Source of the DNA: Aliivibrio sp. 1S175
GTDB taxonomy: Bacteria > Pseudomonadota > Gammaproteobacteria > Enterobacterales > Vibrionaceae
Direction of reading: 5' to 3'
Assembly: GCF_001690985.1 (NCBI RefSeq)
Contig: NZ_MAJS01000011.1
Span: 62,001-126,000, forward strand
DNA length: 64,000 nucleotides
Positions within the stretch are counted from its first letter, which is position 1. Every line of letters begins with the position of its first letter. This document shows positions 48,121-57,848 of the stretch, one piece after another. The position numbers were made by a program, and so were the translations under genes. Below the pieces are notes generated by a model that searched no databases, had not been told where the DNA came from, and saw nothing but the letters and a program-made list of their open reading frames with translations.

Positions 48121-49092
48121 ATGAAAAAAATACCAACCAATATCATCACGGGTTTTCTTGGTGTCGGGAAGACGACCACTATTTTACAACTATTAAAAAA
48201 TAAGCCAGAAGGTGAGTCTTGGGCTGTTTTAGTGAATGAATTTGGTGAAGTCGGTATCGATGGTGCTTTTCTAACAGAAAGCGGAGCGATGGTAAAAGAG
48301 GTTCCGGGTGGTTGCATGTGTTGTACTGCCGGTTTACCGATGTCTGTTGGTATTAATGCATTATTACGTCAAAAGCCAGACCGTTTGATTATTGAACCTA
48401 CAGGGTTAGGTCATCCCAAGAAAATCATAGCGATTATTCAATCTGAGCATTACGAAAAATACATTGATTTGAAATCAACCATTGGTCTTGTTGATCCCCG
48501 TAATCTGTCCAACGAAAAATACACAAGCAATCAGAATTTTAATGACCAGTTAAGTATCTCTGATGTGGTTGTTGCGACTAAGATGGATATTGCGTCAGAG
48601 TATGATGAATGTTTATTCTCTTCATGGGCAAAATCATTACCACACCAGCCTAAATTCACCACTATTAATCATGGTGAGCTGCCTTTACATTGGCTAGATG
48701 AAAATCGTACAGTTGAAATAACGATTGAAGAGCATCACCACCACCATGCAGAGCAAGAAATTGTTGAAATGGTGTTAGAGCCGGGACAAAAATTCTGTCG
48801 TAAAGAAAATAAAGGGCAGGGTTATGTCAGTTGTGGTTGGTTCTTTGGGGCTGAATCTGTATTTGATTTTGATGAATTGTTTTCAATGTTATCGGCACTT
48901 ACTGCTGAACGTGTTAAAGCTGTAATTAATACTAACAAAGGGTTTTATGCATTTAATGTCGCTAATGGTGTCGTTTCAGTCAATTTATTGAGTATTGATG
49001 GAATGGAATCAAAATTAGAGGTAATCGATACTCAGTTATTACCTTGGGATCAATTAGAAGAAGTGCTATTGAGTTTACTTATTGAAGAGTAA
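48121..49092 (+). CDS. COG0523/CobW-family GTPase, putative metallochaperone
   Basis: The ATG at 48121 gives 323 residues beginning directly with the P-loop strand; upstream in-frame starts add an unlikely leader. Walker A is TGFLGVGKTT (9-18). The family metal motif CxCC is present as CMCC near 69, and a run of five His (EEHHHHHAE) sits near 205. These GTPases insert or ration metals, often zinc, nickel or cobalt. No metal operon is adjacent. A bidirectional terminator follows. Confidence 0.85.
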   Translation: MKKIPTNIITGFLGVGKTTTILQLLKNKPEGESWAVLVNEFGEVGIDGAFLTESGAMVKEVPGGCMCCTAGLPMSVGINALLRQKPDRLIIEPTGLGHPKKIIAIIQSEHYEKYIDLKSTIGLVDPRNLSNEKYTSNQNFNDQLSISDVVVATKMDIASEYDECLFSSWAKSLPHQPKFTTINHGELPLHWLDENRTVEITIEEHHHHHAEQEIVEMVLEPGQKFCRKENKGQGYVSCGWFFGAESVFDFDELFSMLSALTAERVKAVINTNKGFYAFNVANGVVSVNLLSIDGMESKLEVIDTQLLPWDQLEEVLLSLLIEE

Positions 49093-49105
49093 TAGGTAAG
49101 TGAGC

Positions 49106-49143
49106 AAAAAAAGAGAGACTAACTTAGGGTAGCCTCTCTTTTT
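49106..49143. terminator. Bidirectional terminator between the COG0523 and rbgA-like genes
   Basis: AAGAGAG and CTCTCTT arms extend into a partly paired stem, with an A-run before and a T-run after. Confidence 0.82.
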
Positions 49144-49163
49144 ATTTATGAGTTAAAAAAGAA

Positions 49164-50099
49164 TTAACGTTTGTTTTTTAAGTAACGCTTACGACGTTCT
49201 TCTTTTTTCTTAATTTGTTGCTCAACTTTAAGCGCAGCTGCAATTTCAACAGCTTCAAGTTCTGCTGGGATCATTTCTGGAAGTTCCAGAGTTAATTGAC
49301 CTAATGTGCCCGAACGAAGTTCATGAAGAAGAATTTCAGACGCTTTATAGATATTAATTCGCCCACCAGTTTGTAAACAACCACGGCTACGACCAATCGC
49401 TTCCATTAGTTCTAAATCATTATCTGGTAATTCATCCAAGTTGTAGCGTTCTTTTAAACGCTCTGGATATTGTTTTGCTAAGTACTCAACAGTATAGAAA
49501 GCGACTTCATCGTAATCCATTGCTGTATCTTTTACAGCACCAGTCGCAGCAAGACGGAAACCACTGTGTGGATTTTCAACTTTAGGCCATAAAATGCCAG
49601 GAGTATCAGAAAGAACAACCCCATTTTGCAAATTAATACGTTGCTGACGACGAGTTACTGCTGGTTGGTTACCGGTTACCGCAATCATACGTCCTGCTAA
49701 CGTATTAATGATGGTTGATTTGCCAACATTGGGAATACCCATAATCATGGTACGAACGTTTTTTCCCATGGCTTCACGGTGCGGAACCAATTTACGACAT
49801 CTTTCCATAATCTTATGGATTTCATCGGGGTTGCTGGTTGTCACTGCCATTGCTGTGACGCCTTGCTCTTTCTCAAGGTGTTCAATCCAAAGTTGAGTCG
49901 CTTCAGGATCGGCTAAATCACGCTTGTTCAAAACTTTAATACAAGGCTTGTCTTGACGTAGAGAGGCGATCATTGGATTCTCACTACTGAAAGGGATACG
50001 AGCATCAAGTACTTCGATGATCACATCCATTTTAGGGATCACTTCAGCGATCTCTTTTTGAGCTTTATGCATGTGACCAGGGAACCATTGGATGGACAT
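49164..50099 (-). CDS. RbgA/YlqF-like ribosome-assembly GTPase
   Basis: The 311-residue protein has the circularly permuted G-motif order: NKRD (G4) near residue 57 precedes GIPNVGKST (G1) near 119 and DTPG (G3) near 169. MSIQWFPGHMHKA at the start and the basic Lys/Arg tail are family marks. In Bacillus the homologue acts in late assembly of the 50S subunit; the same role is inferred here. Confidence 0.92.
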   Translation of the reverse strand: MSIQWFPGHMHKAQKEIAEVIPKMDVIIEVLDARIPFSSENPMIASLRQDKPCIKVLNKRDLADPEATQLWIEHLEKEQGVTAMAVTTSNPDEIHKIMERCRKLVPHREAMGKNVRTMIMGIPNVGKSTIINTLAGRMIAVTGNQPAVTRRQQRINLQNGVVLSDTPGILWPKVENPHSGFRLAATGAVKDTAMDYDEVAFYTVEYLAKQYPERLKERYNLDELPDNDLELMEAIGRSRGCLQTGGRINIYKASEILLHELRSGTLGQLTLELPEMIPAELEAVEIAAALKVEQQIKKKEERRKRYLKNKR

Positions 50100-50163
50100 A
50101 GCGTGAATCCTTTAAAAATCAAAAACGCTATTTTAACGGCAAAGTCAAAAGAGTAAAGGGAAG

Positions 50164-50375
50164 TTACGCAGCTTGGTGATTTTGTTGTTGTAATGGCAAA
50201 GGTTTACCCAATAAAAAGCCTTGAAAATAATCAATACCGAGTAATTTCATATCTTCATATTGTTTGGCGGTTTCAACGCCTTCAATAACAATCAATGCAT
50301 TTTGATTTCTGGCTAGGGAGATTGCAGAAAGAATAGGTTCAATATCGCCATTTTCATACTTAAGATTATCTAGTT
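50164..50375 (-). pseudogene. 3' remnant of an EAL-domain (c-di-GMP phosphodiesterase) gene
   Basis: The minus strand codes about 70 residues ending at a TAA (50164-50166): LDNLKYENGD, then ALIVIEGVET, LGIDYFQGFLLGKPLPL. These are the final blocks of EAL domains (the VxEGVET and QGF/LGKP motifs). A TAA lies immediately before the first conserved codon, and no start or N-terminal EAL sequence follows on the upstream side, so the gene is cut at about 50375. Gene loss beside the siderophore cluster suggests an insertion or deletion joint. Confidence 0.8.
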
Positions 50376-50563
50376 ACAACTAATAGCTGTATGCTAAAGA
50401 TGTTCCATTGGAATATCTACCTCAATAAGTTCTTTTTGATCTATCATGTATAATTAGATCGTTATGCAATATTCATTTTATATAAGGCGTTAATTGACTT
50501 GAGTTTATTAACGCCTTTTTCATTTAAGTTGTCTTTAACTCAGTTCCAGTGGATTTTTCGATG
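50376..50563. other. Junction region between the EAL remnant and the siderophore operon
   Basis: It holds a 17-codon frame (50394-50447, minus; MIDQKELIEVDIPMEHL) with no clear ribosome-binding site, and a hairpin at 50484-50517. Neither is assignable. No transposase or integrase sequence was recognised. Confidence 0.45.
50484..50520. terminator. Hairpin terminator at the end of the pvs operon
   Basis: AAGGCGTTAA (50484-50493) and TTAACGCCTT (50508-50517) form a 10-bp stem. The T-run is better on the plus strand (TTTTT) than on the minus strand (TTATAT), so it may be a leftover terminator of a lost plus-strand gene as well as the end of pvsE. Confidence 0.65.
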
Positions 50564-51793
50564 TTAAAAATCATGGAGCATAGAGGAGCGTTCAATAAAA
50601 TGGAACACAGGAGGCTCGTGCATTAAAAAGTTTTGGTGTGAAATATTCCAGGCGTAAGCTCCTGCTAGAGAAAAGATCACATAATCACCGATGTCGATAT
50701 GCTCAATATATTGATTTCGTGCTAGGACATCTTTTGGTGTACATAGCTGACCAACCAGCGTAGCCGTAGTATGACTTATCGAATGTGAAATTTCGGGTTG
50801 CAGGTTACTTTCCACAATCGAAAAAGGGTGATCATGGTTTTGTGCTGCGGGCGTGCGAAAGTGATGAGTACCGCCGCGTGCGATCACAAAATTCTCGCCA
50901 AGATTTTGTTTAATATCTAGCACTTCCATTACGTAGTAGCCACAAGATGCAGAGATGTAGCGTCCACACTCAAAACGCAGTGTCCAATCTTGTAGTTGTT
51001 CTTTGGCAATCAACAATTCCAATTTGTCACAAAACTCCATCCATGGAAAATGCTGTTTAGGATCTTGATAATTGATCCCCATTCCCCCGCCGAGATTAAT
51101 TGTCAGTTCATCGAGTGAAAATGTATTTTTCCAAGAGTTCACCACTTGGAAATAACGTTGCATTAAGGCGAGGTGGCGTTTGACGTCAAGTTGGTGTGAC
51201 ATCAAATGGAAGTGGAAACCTTTTAGCTTTATTAAGGGGAAATCACGTAAGTATATCAGCGCATTGTTTAACTCATTCTCATCTAAACCAAACGGGGTCG
51301 GTTTTCCGCCCATGGCTAATTTACTAAGTGTGATATCACCAATGTCGATATTCATACGTAGGAAGATCGAGGCAGGGCGATTTAACTCCTTCGTCAGTAT
51401 ACCAATGCGTTGTAACTCTGTGAGGCTTTCTACATGAATTGCATCAACATTGAGTTCTATCGCTTGTTTTAATTCACTTGGCATTTTTCCCGGACCACCA
51501 AAAATTAGTGGTTGGTTGAGTTGTTGTTGGTGTAGGTGAGTAAGCTCTCCACCTGACGCCGCTTCAAAACCATCCACATAAGGAGCTAGAGTTCGTAATA
51601 TTGGCGCAGAAGGGTTCGCTTTCGCGGCATAAAACAGCTCAACGTTTTTCGGTAAGACATGGCGCATCTGTTTGATATGCAGTTCTAATGCGTTAAGGTC
51701 ATACAGATAAGCACACAGTGGTTGCATTTGTTGTTCTGCCAGTCGCTGAACTTCTTGCTGAATATGTGTAGGGAGCAGGCGAGAATTAGGCAT
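50564..51793 (-). CDS. pvsE: PvsE-like PLP-dependent decarboxylase (vibrioferrin biosynthesis)
   Basis: The 409-residue protein belongs to the fold-III (diaminopimelate/ornithine decarboxylase-like) family: the PLP lysine is in FYAAKANPS near residue 54, the glycine-rich LGGGMGINYQD is near 235, and FECGRY near 272 is the carboxylate-binding motif. In the vibrioferrin pathway PvsE decarboxylates a serine-derived intermediate to the ethanolamine part. It overlaps pvsD by 8 bases, fourth gene to fifth, as in Vibrio parahaemolyticus. Confidence 0.88.
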   Translation of the reverse strand: MPNSRLLPTHIQQEVQRLAEQQMQPLCAYLYDLNALELHIKQMRHVLPKNVELFYAAKANPSAPILRTLAPYVDGFEAASGGELTHLHQQQLNQPLIFGGPGKMPSELKQAIELNVDAIHVESLTELQRIGILTKELNRPASIFLRMNIDIGDITLSKLAMGGKPTPFGLDENELNNALIYLRDFPLIKLKGFHFHLMSHQLDVKRHLALMQRYFQVVNSWKNTFSLDELTINLGGGMGINYQDPKQHFPWMEFCDKLELLIAKEQLQDWTLRFECGRYISASCGYYVMEVLDIKQNLGENFVIARGGTHHFRTPAAQNHDHPFSIVESNLQPEISHSISHTTATLVGQLCTPKDVLARNQYIEHIDIGDYVIFSLAGAYAWNISHQNFLMHEPPVFHFIERSSMLHDF

Positions 51794-53651
51794 GAGAACC
51801 TCCTTGCTTTTTTGTTGTCCAGGGCACCGAAACTAGAGTGTAGCCAGATTCTTTATCGGCATTTTTCATCAAACGTGTTGTGAAGTTATTTTTACTTGGG
51901 AAGTAGCCACCATTGAGTAATGCAATCAATTCGGGTTGTTTACCATTGATTGACTGCCAGCGAGTAATGGCGTCTTTTAATGCTTCCCATAATGCCTCTT
52001 CAAGTACTGAATTCCCCTCTGCGATAAAGAAAATAGCTTCACTAATGTTGTTAATGAAAGTGCAGTAACCGATACGATTCCAGCCTTGTTCACGGCTGTA
52101 GTAAACAGATTGACGAGCACAATCAGATAGTTGATGTAGAGTCTCTGGCGACCAAAACTCTGGCAGTAATTTGGTGCCTTCTAAGTCTCGAATCCATACA
52201 CAGCATGGCATATCTTTTTCAAAACCAATCAACGTATTTTGTAAATGAGGTTCAAACGCCACACCATGCTTAAAGTAGTAGTTAAATATACCCGGGATCA
52301 AACAATGTAAATAGCGCTCGAACCACAATGTTGCCAAACTTTCATACTGGTTTTGTGTTGATTTTGCCTTATGTTTGAGTTGAGTAGCGATGCAACTGTT
52401 TCCGTCTTTGTCGTAGGCAAAGAGGGATCCGGCTAAAGTCGGTTGCAAGATATCAGTTTCACCCAAGGTGAAGTTTTCTCTATATAAAATACCAAATGAT
52501 TCACGAGCTTTTATGATATCGCTATGTTGTTGCTCCGCGATAGACTCTAGATTTAATGTGGTGGCGTAAGGTTCTGTCATTACTTTAAATACAGGGTTGT
52601 GTAGCTGTTCGCTTTCTTTTATTGGATGAAGAATCGAGGTTAATTGAACCGCACTATCGAGTTCATACCATGCATTTTTACGTACACAGTTAGTCAAACG
52701 TACGTTGATAGAAAATTTAGCGAACCAATCCATATCAGGGTGATAAAGAGTGCGTACCGATGAGGTGGGTAAGAGCTTTTCACCACCTAAACCCAGAGGA
52801 GTAATTCTCCCTTGTTCGATAGCTCGTTTGACCGCAGGATTTTGTAAAAGGGTGTAATTTTCCCAAGGGTGGCAGGGGTAAAGCATGGTTGCCGCAGAAT
52901 GACTCTTTTCTGGTGCGAGTTTCTCCAGCATTTTTTGTGGTGAAGTTCGATTGTCTGAGCTCAAGACATCGAGCAGCGCGGTATCGACTTCAAACCAATA
53001 CAGAGGAACTTTAGCTCCAACCTCAGGGGAGCAAGAGAGTAAATCATCGATACTGATGCCTGAGCGACTCTTTGGCGTGGGATGAAAAGTATGCCCCCAC
53101 AGCAATGATTGTTCTGATGCGATAAACGCATTGTGATACTGAGAGGTATTGCCTAAGTTGAGAAACTGTTCGGTGATCAACAAACTGTTTTCCATTTGTT
53201 CGACTAACTCGTGATTGAATGGAATCACTAACACTTGTTTTAGATAATTGAGTAGAAGTGTCAGAGTTTGCGTTGCATCCAGCTTGCACCAAGTTGTGCC
53301 GGGCATTTTAGCCCAAGGTGTATCACTGAGTTTTACTTTTCCCAGTTTGCTGATGTACTCAACGGGTAAAACCAACAAACCATTCTTCTGAGATTGGTTT
53401 TGGTGAGGTAAGTGAATAGCTACACGTTGATGAGCACAATAGTTTTTTTTCAGAGTCTGAGGCAGAGAGGCTGAGCTAAAGTGCCAATCGACTTGATTTT
53501 TCGGTATCGCGTATTCACGTAAATAGCAGTTAACCACACCCATAATAGTATTGATTTGGGCTTTTTCACGATTGAAAAGCATTTTTTTACGGCTTAAAAG
53601 TTCTGTGTTTTTAGCTGAATGTTCAGTCGGAAGTAATTGAGTGAATAACAT
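51786..53651 (-). CDS. pvsD: PvsD-like NIS siderophore synthetase (IucA/IucC family)
   Basis: The 621-residue protein starts at the ATG at 53651, with GGA 7 bases upstream; a TTG at 53663 is less likely. It is an IucA/IucC synthetase: PCHPWENYTL near residue 270, SSVRTLYHPD near 303 (ATP/substrate block), and EPHLQNTLIGFEKDMP near 450 with the FhuF-like C-terminal part. It uses ATP to join citrate to an amino or hydroxyl compound. By its place it is PvsD. It overlaps pvsC by 29 bases. Confidence 0.9.
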   Translation of the reverse strand: MLFTQLLPTEHSAKNTELLSRKKMLFNREKAQINTIMGVVNCYLREYAIPKNQVDWHFSSASLPQTLKKNYCAHQRVAIHLPHQNQSQKNGLLVLPVEYISKLGKVKLSDTPWAKMPGTTWCKLDATQTLTLLLNYLKQVLVIPFNHELVEQMENSLLITEQFLNLGNTSQYHNAFIASEQSLLWGHTFHPTPKSRSGISIDDLLSCSPEVGAKVPLYWFEVDTALLDVLSSDNRTSPQKMLEKLAPEKSHSAATMLYPCHPWENYTLLQNPAVKRAIEQGRITPLGLGGEKLLPTSSVRTLYHPDMDWFAKFSINVRLTNCVRKNAWYELDSAVQLTSILHPIKESEQLHNPVFKVMTEPYATTLNLESIAEQQHSDIIKARESFGILYRENFTLGETDILQPTLAGSLFAYDKDGNSCIATQLKHKAKSTQNQYESLATLWFERYLHCLIPGIFNYYFKHGVAFEPHLQNTLIGFEKDMPCCVWIRDLEGTKLLPEFWSPETLHQLSDCARQSVYYSREQGWNRIGYCTFINNISEAIFFIAEGNSVLEEALWEALKDAITRWQSINGKQPELIALLNGGYFPSKNNFTTRLMKNADKESGYTLVSVPWTTKKQGGSHA

Positions 53652-54822
53652 TTTTATGTCCAAATTTAGAATGGATGATCAGTGCAATAACGGTACCGCC
53701 ACTGACCAACGTAGAAAGTAAGAAAGGAACCTCAAGCCAACCTAAACTTGAGACGAAAGATGCACTTAACCCTGCTCCAACTCCGCCCCATTTAGACATG
53801 GCATCAAAGCGTGAAAACACTTTTCCGCTTTGTCGTCGATCAATTTGGTTTGCTAAAGCTTGGTGTAAGCCGTGATAGCAGCAGACCATGCCAAGGCCAA
53901 AGACAATGCGAGCAACAATCAACATTTCTTGATAAGAAATCAGATGCATTGCCGCGCTGAATGACAGCAAGATAAACCCTAGCCACAAAATACACTGTGG
54001 ATGGTGTCGATTAATCAATTCTGAGAACAGATGAACTTTCCAAGCAAAGATCAAGTAGATACCATGTGGTAGAGCGTATAAAAAACCAATCCATGCTTGA
54101 TTTGTCACGCCGTATTGCTGCACATAAGGTGAGAAATAAGGGAACGTGACTACCATGGCAAAAGCAAAACTAAATTGTGCACCGAATACCCAATAAAGGG
54201 CACTTAATGGTTGAACTTGAGTGCATTGCTCTTCATTAGATGATTGGTCTTTTTTAGTTTTTCTTTTTGCAAGGTGATCGGCTGGCAGTGTTAAGGTGAT
54301 CGCTAGTGCCAATAAAGGCAAAGCGGAGAGCCAAAGATAGGCGTTAAGTGGGTTGGTTTCTGATAAACTCCAACCTAACCCAATCGGTGCAATGATTAAC
54401 GCTAAACGGGCAGAAAGCTGAGTCTTATTTAGTGACTTACCCAGTGTTTTTACATCTTGAATTTGGCTAGATAAATAGCTATTTGAGGCAGCCATGGTGC
54501 CACCAAAGGTTCCTTGAACGACAAGACCAAACACAAACATCGTTAGGTTATCTGCTAAACCACACAGTGCGAAACCTGTTGCAAGTCCGAGTTGAGCACG
54601 CAATAAAGAGCGACGTCTGCCATATTTATCAGCAAATTGTCCCCAAAAACGAGCCGCCACAGCAGTGCAAAAGGTTGGTAGAATAAATAATATCCCCGCC
54701 CAATCGGTATCAATATTCGCGTCAAGTGTCGGTAAAACCATCGGTAAAAACAGAGGCATTCCCAAGGCTGCAAACGCCGCAATAAAGTGGCAGAGCAGCA
54801 CGCAATAGATGAGTTTGGTCAT
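53623..54822 (-). CDS. pvsC: PvsC-like MFS transporter, vibrioferrin exporter
   Basis: The 399-residue protein has twelve predicted helices and the MFS motif GQFADKYGRRRSLLRAQLG near residue 61. In V. parahaemolyticus PvsC exports vibrioferrin, and the position between pvsB and pvsD is conserved, so the same role is inferred. Start at 54822 is a clean ATG 6 bases after the pvsB stop. The gene end overlaps the pvsD start. Confidence 0.88.
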   Translation of the reverse strand: MTKLIYCVLLCHFIAAFAALGMPLFLPMVLPTLDANIDTDWAGILFILPTFCTAVAARFWGQFADKYGRRRSLLRAQLGLATGFALCGLADNLTMFVFGLVVQGTFGGTMAASNSYLSSQIQDVKTLGKSLNKTQLSARLALIIAPIGLGWSLSETNPLNAYLWLSALPLLALAITLTLPADHLAKRKTKKDQSSNEEQCTQVQPLSALYWVFGAQFSFAFAMVVTFPYFSPYVQQYGVTNQAWIGFLYALPHGIYLIFAWKVHLFSELINRHHPQCILWLGFILLSFSAAMHLISYQEMLIVARIVFGLGMVCCYHGLHQALANQIDRRQSGKVFSRFDAMSKWGGVGAGLSASFVSSLGWLEVPFLLSTLVSGGTVIALIIHSKFGHKNVIHSITSD

Positions 54823-54828
54823 GATGAA

Positions 54829-56640
54829 TTAACTCACGCTCTGCTTGATGGTTTCAAGATAAGCGTGTTGTGCTTCTTCACTGGTAAGCAGCAAGAAATT
54901 TGGTGCCGACAAACCATAAAATTTATTGATATCGCTTGCGCCAGATGCTTCTTTTGATAATAAGCTGCCCGAACTTAATAAATACTTGGCGTACAGGTTT
55001 GGGGAGTCAAATAACATCTTGTGTGCGAGTGTGATGTCGTGCTCTTGGTTACCTAACTGGTAAAGTTGTTGTGAAAGACTGTTTGCGACCGTTGCATATA
55101 GCGAAGCCGAAGATGTAATTCCTTTCTCAGCCATTGCCTCCACAATTGCAGCTATGTCTAATTGCAAAGTAATAGTGGTAAACATCTGACCAAGAGCCAG
55201 TTCGTTGTCTACTATGATGCGATGATCTAGTAGTTGGTCGCACTTTACAGGAGAGTGCTGCTCAAACGCTTGGAAACGATCTGGCCAAATACGTGCGGCA
55301 TCATTATCTTTCATAGCTAAGGTCATCTTACCTTGTTTATCAAAGGCGATGATGGCGTTTTGTTGATTCGATTCCAAGGCGATGCCGTAGCGGATCCACA
55401 ACGTGAGGTGTACTTTGCACAACAGGTCAACATAATCCTTAAACCAAGCCAGTGTGTCGTGTTGATAATACTGATCGGAAAGATGCTCTAAGAATAAACG
55501 GCCATCAGGCATTGGACTGGCAAGAGCAGCAACTGGCACCAACGCTTTGTCTTGGAAGTGGCTCAGTGGATATTCACGTACGATGTAAGCGAAGGTTTTA
55601 TCGTCTCCAACGTGGCCGCCGTGCTTCTCATTGCAATGAAAAAACGAGCCGTGTAAATCTTTATCATTTTGTTCTAAGTGTGTTAGCAAGCGTTCAAACC
55701 AGTGACCATCATAGAGCGTGGATGGCTTGATTAATCGGATGTTTTTGGTACCCAATGAGCGCATGATCAATGGCACTTTGATGTGGATATGTGGTGCTTG
55801 TTTTACGACTACGGTACGTACGGATAGGGTCGGAGTGACATCAAGGTACGCCAGAGGTGCTTCAATGACACCTTCTGGTAAAGAGGAGAGACTTTGCAGC
55901 GTTAGTGGATGCGCAGGGAATAGTTCATGGCTCAGAGAAAAATCTTCTGGAATTCCCACTTGTTCCATTGTCGGCCAGCATTCCGGTTGTGGGCAGGTCA
56001 AAGTAACGAGTGACTTTTCAATCGCAAGCCAACGAAGAGTAAAGCTTTGTGCAAACTCTGGTGCGTACTCTTTGAGGTCTTGATCGCTCAAACCAAACTT
56101 AGCGCGAGCTGTTGGGTAGTAAGGGTGATCGAGGTAGGACGCAATTTGATCAGCACGTAAGAGCTTTTGTTCCCAACGATCCAGACGCGAGATAGGCTGC
56201 ATGAGTGATTGAGAATGTAGAGAGAAGGCTTCATCACACATACCTTTGTGTTTCTCTGCGCATTCGAGTTCTTGTAAGTAGCTATCTAGCAACGAGTGAG
56301 AGCTTTTGTCAGCACTTTCTTTTAGTAATTCAATCCAATCATGGTAATCCTGTTGCTGCTCAACACGGTCATTTCTCTCGATAAACCAACCATTACCGCC
56401 AGAACCATCTGGTTGTCCGTATACCCATCTTTGCATGTAATAACTCGGAGTGACGGGTAAGTAGAGTGTAAAATTCAAACCCGTAAAATTGAGCCATATT
56501 TGCGCGCGAGGATAGGAAGAGATATTGAGCTTACTTGGGATCTCAGTGTTAAATCTACTTCGAGACACTAATTCAAAGAGGTCTTCACGTAGGCAAGTGT
56601 CGATTAAGCGTTGAGTTAGGTATAAAGCGTTGTCGTTCAT
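54829..56640 (-). CDS. pvsB: PvsB-like NIS siderophore synthetase (IucA/IucC family)
   Basis: The 603-residue protein is a second IucA/IucC synthetase: HELFPAHPLTLQSL near residue 237, TPTLSVRTVVVKQAPHIHIKVPL near 269, and ALESNQQNAIIAFDKQGKM near 421. It would form an amide or ester with the citrate core after PvsD acts. Sequence identity to the other synthetase is limited to these blocks. It overlaps pvsA by 4 bases (ATGA), so translation is coupled. Confidence 0.9.
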   Translation of the reverse strand: MNDNALYLTQRLIDTCLREDLFELVSRSRFNTEIPSKLNISSYPRAQIWLNFTGLNFTLYLPVTPSYYMQRWVYGQPDGSGGNGWFIERNDRVEQQQDYHDWIELLKESADKSSHSLLDSYLQELECAEKHKGMCDEAFSLHSQSLMQPISRLDRWEQKLLRADQIASYLDHPYYPTARAKFGLSDQDLKEYAPEFAQSFTLRWLAIEKSLVTLTCPQPECWPTMEQVGIPEDFSLSHELFPAHPLTLQSLSSLPEGVIEAPLAYLDVTPTLSVRTVVVKQAPHIHIKVPLIMRSLGTKNIRLIKPSTLYDGHWFERLLTHLEQNDKDLHGSFFHCNEKHGGHVGDDKTFAYIVREYPLSHFQDKALVPVAALASPMPDGRLFLEHLSDQYYQHDTLAWFKDYVDLLCKVHLTLWIRYGIALESNQQNAIIAFDKQGKMTLAMKDNDAARIWPDRFQAFEQHSPVKCDQLLDHRIIVDNELALGQMFTTITLQLDIAAIVEAMAEKGITSSASLYATVANSLSQQLYQLGNQEHDITLAHKMLFDSPNLYAKYLLSSGSLLSKEASGASDINKFYGLSAPNFLLLTSEEAQHAYLETIKQSVS

Positions 56641-57848
56641 GCTGTCACCTCGCTGACTGATGTGAGATTAAAGCTAGATATTGCTTGTTGGCGTGTAAAT
56701 TCTAAGGATTGCTCAGAAGGAGACACGATTGAAATTCTTGCTAAGTAATCTTTGTTGGAGAAGCTTTGTCGGAAAGTATCTCCCGCCTGTTTAAGCACTT
56801 GCTGCTGAGTGACGATATCGCCCTCTTGGTGAGTGAAAGAGGTTGATGTACCTTCAATAATTCCGTCTTGTTCTGCCACCACGTAATGTATATGTGCACT
56901 ACCATTTATGTGGAATGCCCGATCAATTTTATTACCAAGATGAAGATTTAAGATGGTGGAGAACCAATTTCCACTGCTGAGGTTATCGAGTAAGAACTCT
57001 CGCCCATCGCCAATACTGCGATAGTTAATTTCGACTAATACTGGACCCAATTCAGTAATGATGAATTCGCTATGGCAAATGCCAAAACCAACGCCAAATG
57101 TTTGAAGCTGATTCACACACTCATCACGATATTGAATGCTATTGGGTCCATTCCAACTAGCCGCAGTCTCTATGAAATAAGGAGGAGCCGAAAGCTCTAC
57201 ATCGAATCCACCTAGAGCAATCAGTTGCTCGCCATCGCCCAAGGTTTCTACCGTAATAAGAGGTCCTTGTAGAAATTCTTCTATTAAGATCGGGGTCGTG
57301 GAGTGTTTTTGCCAAAACGCATCGCAATAGTTGTCTAGTTCAGCTTTATTGTTGCAGCGCTGAACATCTATGCTAGCGACACCTTCTTTAGGTTTAGCTA
57401 CGACAGGGAAGGTCAATTCAAGTTCAAGCACGGTATCTCGATGTAACAGCGCACTCTGAGTGTTGGGCAGAGATTTTTCGCTTAATACTTGGCGGGTTAA
57501 ATGTTTGTTCTTCGCTTTTAATGTGACGGTCCAATCTTTTGCGGGTACATCAAAAAATTGACCACAGATAGCCGTGGAGGTTTGCAGGTGGTCGCTGTTG
57601 CTAAAAATGGCATCTGGTTTCAGACCATTTTCGGTAATGATCTCTATGAGTTCAAGCGGATTGAATACATCACATTCCAGAACGGTATCAGGGTTGAATT
57701 GGTTATCTTCACTGGCCAATTTTAAATGGCTGAGCTTATGATCGGTGATCAAAACGACGTGAAGGCCCATCGCTTTTGCTACGGGTACGAAGCCGTGGAT
57801 GATGGCATCATTCACGACATGACTTACGATTATCATTGTTGATTTCAT
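56637..57848 (-). CDS. pvsA: PvsA-like ATP-grasp ligase
   Basis: The 403-residue protein is an ATP-grasp ligase: FPVVAKPKEGVASIDVQR near residue 147 (ATP-binding strands), LIEEFLQGPLITVETLGD near 187, and the metal-site block ITELGPVLVEINYRSIGDGREF near 264. In the vibrioferrin pathway it adds the 2-oxoglutarate part. First gene of the pvs operon; the 237-base divergent region to psuA holds its promoter. Confidence 0.88.
   Translation of the reverse strand: MKSTMIIVSHVVNDAIIHGFVPVAKAMGLHVVLITDHKLSHLKLASEDNQFNPDTVLECDVFNPLELIEIITENGLKPDAIFSNSDHLQTSTAICGQFFDVPAKDWTVTLKAKNKHLTRQVLSEKSLPNTQSALLHRDTVLELELTFPVVAKPKEGVASIDVQRCNNKAELDNYCDAFWQKHSTTPILIEEFLQGPLITVETLGDGEQLIALGGFDVELSAPPYFIETAASWNGPNSIQYRDECVNQLQTFGVGFGICHSEFIITELGPVLVEINYRSIGDGREFLLDNLSSGNWFSTILNLHLGNKIDRAFHINGSAHIHYVVAEQDGIIEGTSTSFTHQEGDIVTQQQVLKQAGDTFRQSFSNKDYLARISIVSPSEQSLEFTRQQAISSFNLTSVSEVTA

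Noticed and set aside
50394-50447. 17-codon small protein gene
   Set aside because: No clear ribosome-binding site and no family; kept only as a note on the junction region.
50376-50563. Insertion sequence or integrase at the siderophore island edge
   Set aside because: No transposase or integrase motif and no terminal repeats were found; the other edge is outside the window.
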